Assembly (NCBI RefSeq): GCF_000426045.1 | Contig: NZ_AUEP01000016.1 | Span: 55,591 to 119,590, forward strand | DNA: 64,000 nt | Source of the DNA: Marmoricola sp. URHB0036 | Lineage (GTDB): Bacteria > Actinomycetota > Actinomycetes > Propionibacteriales > Nocardioidaceae | Direction of reading: 5' to 3' | Part shown: positions 59,808 to 64,000 of the stretch, in pieces | Position numbering within the stretch: the stretch's first letter is position 1 | How the letters are laid out: each line of letters begins with the position of its first letter | Notes under the pieces: generated by a model | Told to the model about the DNA's origin: nothing | Seen by the model: only the letters and a program-made list of their open reading frames with translations | Databases searched by the model: none | Program-made: the position numbers and the translations under genes

Positions 59808-60086
59808 TCAGTCGAGGCCGAGGGAGAAGGCCGACTCCAGGTCGTGCTGGGAGTAGGTGCGGAAGGCGATGTGGGTCTCGGTCTCCATCACGCCCGGCAC
59901 CTTGTTGATCGAGTCGGCCACCACCCGGGCGACGTCCTCGTGGTTGCTGACCCGGACCAGCGTGATCAGGTCGATCTGGCCGGTCACGCTGTAGACCTCG
60001 CTGACGCCCTCGAGGGCGGCGATGGCCTCAGCCACCTCGGGGATGCGGGCGACGTCGGCCTTCACGAACACGATGGCGGTGATCAT
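59808..60086 (-). CDS. Lrp/AsnC-type ligand-binding (RAM) domain protein
   Basis: A 92-residue protein consisting only of the Lrp/AsnC ligand-binding (RAM) domain: ITAIVFVKADVARIPEVAEAIAALEGVSEVYSVTG and VMETETHIAFRTYS. The DNA-binding HTH is absent, so it probably senses an amino acid and acts through another protein, or is a stand-alone RAM protein. TACCTT (60093-60098 reversed) ends six bases before the ATG, a leaderless promoter. It lies before the exonuclease gene, a pair seen near trpD in relatives (from memory). Confidence 0.88.
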   Translation of the reverse strand: MITAIVFVKADVARIPEVAEAIAALEGVSEVYSVTGQIDLITLVRVSNHEDVARVVADSINKVPGVMETETHIAFRTYSQHDLESAFSLGLD

Positions 60087-60118
60087 GGGGTCAAGGTATC
60101 GCCCACGACGTCGTCGGG

Positions 60119-61870
60119 TCAGGGCTGGTGGACGGTGGCCAGCGCCCGGCGCTCGTCGAAGGGCACCAGCTGCGTGCGGGACTGCTCCACCGCGTCGTGG
60201 ACAGCCAGGTGCCGGCTGGCACCCCGGACGGGACACACCCACTCGCCCTCGACGTGCACCAGGCGGACGCCGGGCTGCTCGAGCCAGCGCAGGATCTGCT
60301 CGGACTCCTCGGCGCTGGCAGCCGGCGTGGGCCCGGGGCCGCCGGCCACCGACTCGGCGGACTCGCGGAGCTGGGTGACCCAGACACCGGCATGCGAGTC
60401 GGGAGGGATCACCCCGGAGGCGGCCAGCCGGCCGTGGCGGACGACGTGGACCGCCCAGCGCCGGTCGTCCTCGCGGCGGGCTGCGACCAGCTCGGGGCAG
60501 GACGACAGCGAGCCCAGCCGTTGGGTCCGCGAGGCCGCGCGGATGAACGCCGACAGCCGGTCGCGATGCACACCGGCCTCCTCGAACCGCTCCTCGCCGG
60601 CGAGCCGGTCCATCCGTGCAGTGAGGGCCTCGACCACGTGATCGGCCTGGTGCAGCAGGCTGTCACGCACCTCGGCCACGAGCGCGGCGTAGTCGTCGAC
60701 CGAGACGCTGCCGTCGCAGGGGGAGAGGCAGCGGTGCATCTCGGCGAGCACGCACGGTGACTTGTGGGGCGTGATCGGGAGGCGGTCGCTGCACTGCCGG
60801 ATCGGGAACGCCTCGTGCAGGGCGGCCAGGCACTTCTCGGCCGTGCGGCGCGACGCGAACGGGCCGAGATAGTCGGCGCCGTCCTCGGCCACCACGCGCA
60901 CCAGGGACATGCGCGGCCAGGGCTCCACGGTCAGCTTCAGCCAGTGCATCTTCTCCGGGTGCCGGCTGCGCCGGTTGTAGCGCGGCTTGTGCGCGGCGAT
61001 CAGCCTCAGCTCACGCACCCGGGCCTCCAGCGGCGTGGCGCACTCGATGCCGGTGACCGAGGCCGCCAGGTTGACCATCTCGCCCATCCGCGAGCGGGTC
61101 TCGGAGGCGGTGAAGTAGGAGCGCACCCGGGCGCGCAGGTCACGACTGGTGCCGACGTAGAGCACGCGCTCCTGCTCGTCGCGGAACAGGTAGACACCGG
61201 GGGAGTGCGGCAGGTGCTCGGCCAGGTGCCGCTTGCGGCGTACGGCGGGACTCACGCGCGAGCTGAACGTCTGCAGCTCCTCGAGCGTGTGCACGCCCAG
61301 GCCGCCGAGACGTTCCATCAGCCCGTGCAGCACGTCGACCGTGGCCCGGGCATCGGAGAGCGCCCGGTGGTTGGGCGTGGTCGACGACCCGAACGCGACA
61401 GCCAGTGAGCTGAGCTTGCAGTTGGGGGCGTCGTCGCGCGTGACCACGCGCCGGGCGAGCCGCGCCGTGTCGAGGACCTCGAAGGCGGGCCACGGTCGCT
61501 GCTGGAGCTCGGCGAAGTGCTTGAGGAAGCCCACGTCGAACGGTGCGTTGTGGGCGACCAGGACGGTGCCCTGCGCGAACTCGAGGAACGCCGGCAGCGC
61601 CGACTCGATCGGTGGAGAGGAGGCGACCATCGAGTTGGTGATGCCGGTGAGCACCGCGATGAACGGCGGGATCGAGGTGTGCGGGTTGACCAGCGTCTGG
61701 AACTCGCCGAGCACCTCGCCACCACGCACCTTGACCGCACCGATCTCGGTGATCATCGAGCCAGCCTGGGCCGAGCCCCCGGTCGTCTCGAGGTCGACCA
61801 CGCAGAAGGTGATGTCGCGCAGGGGCCGGCCGAGCTCGTCGAAGCTCATCTGCGCGGACCACCTGCTCAT
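60119..61870 (-). CDS. DEDDh exonuclease fused to a UvrC-like GIY-YIG region
   Basis: A 583-residue two-part protein. The N-terminal half is a DnaQ-type 3'-5' exonuclease: DLETTG (Asp26, Glu28), HNAPFDVGFL (Asp112) and HRALSDARAT (His168, Asp173). From about 221 a UvrC-like GIY-YIG region begins (SPGVYLFR and VLYVGTSRDLRARVRSY), with a later Cys-containing segment and the UvrB-type helix DRLAGEERFEEAGVHRD. The UvrC endonuclease-V and HhH parts are absent. This matches Rv2191 (from memory) and suggests a role in DNA repair. ATG at 61870, supported by TAGCGT seven bases upstream. Confidence 0.9.
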   Translation of the reverse strand: MSRWSAQMSFDELGRPLRDITFCVVDLETTGGSAQAGSMITEIGAVKVRGGEVLGEFQTLVNPHTSIPPFIAVLTGITNSMVASSPPIESALPAFLEFAQGTVLVAHNAPFDVGFLKHFAELQQRPWPAFEVLDTARLARRVVTRDDAPNCKLSSLAVAFGSSTTPNHRALSDARATVDVLHGLMERLGGLGVHTLEELQTFSSRVSPAVRRKRHLAEHLPHSPGVYLFRDEQERVLYVGTSRDLRARVRSYFTASETRSRMGEMVNLAASVTGIECATPLEARVRELRLIAAHKPRYNRRSRHPEKMHWLKLTVEPWPRMSLVRVVAEDGADYLGPFASRRTAEKCLAALHEAFPIRQCSDRLPITPHKSPCVLAEMHRCLSPCDGSVSVDDYAALVAEVRDSLLHQADHVVEALTARMDRLAGEERFEEAGVHRDRLSAFIRAASRTQRLGSLSSCPELVAARREDDRRWAVHVVRHGRLAASGVIPPDSHAGVWVTQLRESAESVAGGPGPTPAASAEESEQILRWLEQPGVRLVHVEGEWVCPVRGASRHLAVHDAVEQSRTQLVPFDERRALATVHQP

Positions 61871-62025
61871 GCCATTGACGCTAGGGAGCCGGACCGACAA
61901 AACCGTGCAGGTGCGTACGGCGCGCCGGTGTGTCGTGTCGTCCTGCGGAAACTGTCAGTGGGGGCTGGTGGAGTGCGCATCACCAAGTCTTGTACGGGCT
62001 TTCCCTGGTATTGAGGAGATCGACG

Positions 62026-62232
62026 ATGAGCGTGCGCATCGACTGCGACAGCTGCCTGGTTCGCGGGCTCGCGTGTCACGACTGTGTGGTGACCGTCCTG
62101 CTCGGCCCCCCGCCCGAGCTCGGCTTCGACCACGAGGAGCAGCAGGCCCTCGAGGTGCTCGCCGACTCGGGGTTGGTGCCGCCTCTCCGCATGGTGACCC
62201 CGGTGTCGGGGCCCGAGGTGGAGTCGGCCTGA
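62026..62232 (+). CDS. Small double-CxxC protein
   Basis: A 68-residue protein with two CxxC pairs, DCDSC (Cys7, Cys10) and CHDC (Cys17, Cys20), that would bind one zinc, followed by a short acidic helix (FDHEEQQALEVLADSGLV). It has an AGGAG ribosome-binding site at good spacing before the ATG. Function unknown; it is divergent from the exonuclease gene. Confidence 0.75.
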   Translation: MSVRIDCDSCLVRGLACHDCVVTVLLGPPPELGFDHEEQQALEVLADSGLVPPLRMVTPVSGPEVESA

Positions 62233-62586
62233 GAGTCTTGCCTGAACGAGGTGTCCCTGTGCGCTCAGAACCGCACCCACGTGCCGATGTGCGTTGTGGC
62301 GACTACGACAGCTGGCGGTGGGCCGCGACCAGCACGTCTCCCACCCTCCGGTGGAACCCGTCTCTGTCTCTGACCTGCAGGGATGGCCGAGCGTCTGATG
62401 CAACGTGCGAACCGGCCGCTCTGCCGCGATCCGGGGCGAACACTCCGTCTGCGTTGACGGAACGTTCCAGCAAAGACGCGGTTGTTGGAACGTTCCGTCA
62501 AGGCGCCTGAGTCACCTGCCAGCTGGTCCGGCCCAGAGTGCGCGCCCGTTCGACGTCCGGACATGCCGATGTGCGTGCGGCTGGCG
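62233..62586. other. 354-nt non-coding stretch with a perfect inverted repeat
   Basis: No reading frame with protein-like composition is seen. The stretch contains the 16-bp inverted repeat at 62454-62501 and one copy of the CCGGACATGCCG element at 62557. It separates the conserved chromosomal block from the lower-GC small-gene end. Confidence 0.6.
62454..62501. repeat. Perfect 16-bp inverted repeat with 16-nt spacer
   Basis: TTGACGGAACGTTCCA (62454-62469) and TGGAACGTTCCGTCAA (62486-62501) are exact reverse complements. Each arm contains the palindrome GGAACGTTCC. It could be the ends of a lost mobile element, a paired operator or a terminator for the minus-strand gene at 62587, whose stop lies 86 nt away. 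Confidence 0.75.
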
Positions 62587-62883
62587 CTACTTGACTGACT
62601 GCCACCATTCAAAGATCCGGTCGACGATGTTGGTCGTCACAAGGCGCGGTTCCAAACCGAAGTGGCTCGCTAGTTCGTCACGGAGAAACGCGGCAACCTC
62701 GTCCCGGCTGTCGCCTCGGAGAAGCTGCGAGATAAGCGGGTCACGGATGCAGTCGTACTCATCTACTGGCCCCGAGTCGGGGTCCTCGTCGTCGGGGTCG
62801 AACACGCCTATCGGGTCCCACTTGTTCAACAGGACGCGCAGTTCTCGCTGCGCACGCCGAGCCCAGTCCGAGTCATGTTGCAC
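62587..62883 (-). CDS. DUF1871-like small acidic protein
   Basis: A 98-residue acidic protein: LLNKWDPIGVFDPDDEDPDSG, DEYDCIRDPLISQLL and IVDRIFEWWQSVK. The WDPIGV...DEYD pattern resembles DUF1871 and some small immunity-type proteins; no toxin gene is adjacent, so immunity is a guess only. The GTG start is set by TAGCCT (62890-62895, minus strand) six bases upstream. A CCGCACATGCCGC element lies 25 nt before the start. Lower GC than the rest of the window. Confidence 0.7.
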   Translation of the reverse strand: MQHDSDWARRAQRELRVLLNKWDPIGVFDPDDEDPDSGPVDEYDCIRDPLISQLLRGDSRDEVAAFLRDELASHFGLEPRLVTTNIVDRIFEWWQSVK

Positions 62884-62907
62884 GAGGTGAGGCTACAGAG
62901 CAGGCGA

Positions 62908-62920
62908 CCGCACATGCCGC
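62908..62920 (-). promoter_or_regulatory. Shared promoter element, copy upstream of the DUF1871-like gene
   Basis: On the minus strand GCGGCATGTGCGG, 25 nt before the start codon. The same 13 bases with one change stand at 63646-63658 at the same distance from another small gene. In both cases twelve bases separate the element from the -10 hexamer. Confidence 0.55.
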
Positions 62921-62986
62921 GATGAGTGCGCGGGGACGTTGCGATGCGGACTGTTAGACGTCTGTGCAGAGGGGTGTGATGCTGTG

Positions 62987-63217
62987 TCACATCGGGATGA
63001 TGTCTGCTTCCTCGACGAGGATCGTGACGTGGACACCCTCAACATCAACGGGTTTAGCCGCAAAGTAGCGCCTCGCCCGTTCGCCATCGCCGGGCGACAC
63101 TGAAATCTCCACCGAGCCGGCCTCCCCAGCACACACAAGTTGGATGAGGAAGGGGAACTCTTCCGTCTCTAGGAATCGACGCGCTTCGGCAACAGCTAAG
63201 CGTGAAGGACGGGGCAT
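62987..63217 (-). CDS. Small hypothetical protein
   Basis: A 76-residue protein: RLAVAEARRFLETEEFPFLIQLVCAG then EISVSPGDGERARRYFAAKPVDVEGVHVTILVEE. Helix-strand-helix-strand order, no known family. The ATG at 63217 is supported by TACGAT (63224-63229, minus strand) ending six bases upstream. Role unknown. Confidence 0.6.
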   Translation of the reverse strand: MPRPSRLAVAEARRFLETEEFPFLIQLVCAGEAGSVEISVSPGDGERARRYFAAKPVDVEGVHVTILVEEADIIPM

Positions 63218-63354
63218 CGACAGATCGTAATGCTAGCCGCCGGATCCCGGCGCGAACCCCGACGACGACTACCACTCGGAGCTGGCAGAAACGTCCGGAT
63301 CTGCCGCTGATGGTGCGCGGGATGCCTGTGAGCGATTGCCTAGGAGCTCGGTCG
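63218..63354. other. Intergenic gap between two small minus-strand genes
   Basis: The only feature seen is the -10 hexamer of the gene ending at 62987. The rest shows no gene. Confidence 0.4.
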
Positions 63355-63621
63355 CTAGTCGTTGACGGGCAAGAAGAAGGCCCACGCCAGGTTCGACATC
63401 TCGCCCGCAGCGAACCGAAGAACTCGATCTGTCGCGTGGATTACCCAGACGTCCACATCGTGACGTTGCGAGGGGTGCGAGGGATGGGCGACCACGATCC
63501 GCTCCGATTGGGAAGCCCACTGGTGCTCCCACGGGTTGATGCCGGCTAGGTCGAACGCGTCGCCGTCCCAGCACATGCCCACCGAACGCCAGCCAGGAGT
63601 CACCAAGCGCGGTTCGGACAT
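63355..63621 (-). CDS. Small hypothetical protein
   Basis: An 88-residue protein: MSEPRLVTPGWRSVGMCWDGDAFDLAGINPW then VDVWVIHATDRVLRFAAGEMSNLAWAFF. Aromatic and acidic residues recur as in other small orphan proteins of mobile regions; no family recognised. The ATG at 63621 is chosen because TACCGT (63628-63633, minus strand) ends six bases upstream and the 13-nt element lies 25 nt upstream. A longer open frame from 63660 would place the promoter inside the gene. Confidence 0.62.
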   Translation of the reverse strand: MSEPRLVTPGWRSVGMCWDGDAFDLAGINPWEHQWASQSERIVVAHPSHPSQRHDVDVWVIHATDRVLRFAAGEMSNLAWAFFLPVND

Positions 63622-63645
63622 GCCGTGACGGTAGACCACAGCCAT

Positions 63646-63658
63646 CCGGACATGCCGC
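63646..63658 (-). promoter_or_regulatory. Shared promoter element, copy upstream of the 63355-63621 gene
   Basis: On the minus strand GCGGCATGTCCGG, 25 nt before the ATG, differing in one base from the copy at 62908-62920. Identical spacing to the -10 hexamer and start codon suggests both genes answer to the same factor. Confidence 0.55.
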
Positions 63659-63695
63659 ACAGACGCTGCCTCCGGCGGACTCGTATCGTTCAGGC

Positions 63696-63932
63696 GTGGC
63701 GAAACACACCGGGGTGCTCTTGCGGTTTTCCGACGGCAGGAGGCAGTTCATCGACGACGCGCACGTGCATGGGTTCCGCGACGGTGACCTGCTGATCGCA
63801 CTTGGACCTGCTGAGGCGGGTCTCCATGCTGTGGTGGCTCGAAGAGTTCCGGTCGCAGAGCTGGCCTTCGCTGACACCCGCAATGCCTATGACGACGACG
63901 GCGAGCCTGATACGCATACCCTCAACTGGTGA
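63696..63932 (+). CDS. Small hypothetical protein
   Basis: A 78-residue protein: TGVLLRFSDGRRQFIDDAHVHGFRDGDLLIALGPAEAGLHAVVARRVPVAE and an acidic tail. Two beta-hairpin-like stretches, no known family. The GTG start is supported by TATCGT (63684-63689) ending six bases upstream. It is divergent from the gene at 63355. Confidence 0.6.
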   Translation: MAKHTGVLLRFSDGRRQFIDDAHVHGFRDGDLLIALGPAEAGLHAVVARRVPVAELAFADTRNAYDDDGEPDTHTLNW

Positions 63933-64000
63933 ACCGTCTTATGGCGAGGACATCGCGATCAAGGTCTGGCTCGGACCGGCTCTGACATCGGATCAGCGGG

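Noticed and set aside
62454..62501. Reading the GGAACGTTCC arms as LexA (SOS) boxes
   Set aside because: The actinobacterial SOS box has the form TCGAAC-N4-GTTCGA; these arms have no four-base spacer and GG/CC flanks.
1..64000. CRISPR arrays, tRNA or rRNA genes, prophage or intact insertion sequences
   Set aside because: I looked for repeated 25-40 nt units with regular spacing, cloverleaf ends with CCA-type features, and integrase or transposase-like proteins, and saw none. A tRNA search program could still find one I missed by eye.

Overview
The window is a high-GC actinobacterial chromosome segment, most likely from Nocardioides or a close relative in the Nocardioidaceae (inference). The evidence is the GC-rich codon use, frequent GTG starts, a bcc-aa3 type respiratory cluster, a VTC-type polyphosphate polymerase, GlnA/LipA/LipB/SucB linkage, and many promoters whose -10 hexamer lies 6-7 nt before the start codon (leaderless transcripts). 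From memory, the gene order from glnA (4.0 kb) to the DEDDh exonuclease/UvrC-like gene (61.9 kb) follows the M. tuberculosis Rv2220-Rv2191 region and the S. coelicolor SCO2198-SCO2140s region, but with insertions. No rRNA, tRNA, CRISPR array, prophage or intact insertion sequence was seen.

Layout. 0-4 kb: a left accessory stretch with a small HTH gene, a decapitated histidine kinase, a three-gene polyphosphate-type operon (DUF4956, VTC, PAP2-like phosphatase) and an MFS transporter remnant. 4-10 kb: glnA with a probable GlnR box, an RDD membrane protein, a lipoprotein, a secreted nuclease/phosphatase-fold protein, a DUF4191 protein and lipA. 10-13 kb: an ArsR-SRPBCC pair and an ABC-2 exporter. 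13-22 kb: lipoate and 2-oxoacid dehydrogenase genes (lipB, a TIGR01777 epimerase, lpdA, sucB, a second lpdA). 22-32 kb: pepA, gcvT, a PspA stress operon with htpX, nadA, a GNAT protein, glycerate kinase and an A-type Fe-S carrier. 32-48 kb: a PfkB kinase, cysteine desulfurase plus TusA, then cytochrome oxidase and bc1 genes (ctaCDF, ctaE-qcrCAB, a CtaG-like gene), an L,D-transpeptidase, a fatty acid hydroxylase, a FadR-type regulator and trpD. 48-60 kb: an 11-12 kb block of nucleotide-sugar and glycosyltransferase genes that appears to interrupt the conserved trpD/exonuclease neighbourhood. 62-64 kb: a right accessory end with small orphan genes of lower GC, all with leaderless promoters.

How the parts work together. 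LipB and LipA make the lipoyl cofactor carried by SucB, which is re-oxidised by one of the two E3 proteins; GcvT belongs to another lipoate-dependent system. The qcr/cta genes encode the terminal respiratory supercomplex; cysteine desulfurase, TusA and the A-type carrier supply sulfur and Fe-S clusters to enzymes such as LipA, NadA and the Rieske protein. The sugar block encodes two aminotransferases, an oxidoreductase, an N-acyltransferase, a formyltransferase homologue, an epimerase, two GT2 enzymes and two polytopic membrane proteins, consistent with making and transferring modified amino sugars to a surface glycan.

The most notable sequence-level observations are a 44-nt palindromic element present twice in opposite orientation, a repeated leaderless promoter geometry at about 20 genes, two orphan genes sharing a 13-nt element at identical spacing, a perfect 16-bp inverted repeat at 62.45 kb, and a formyltransferase homologue lacking the usual catalytic Asn.
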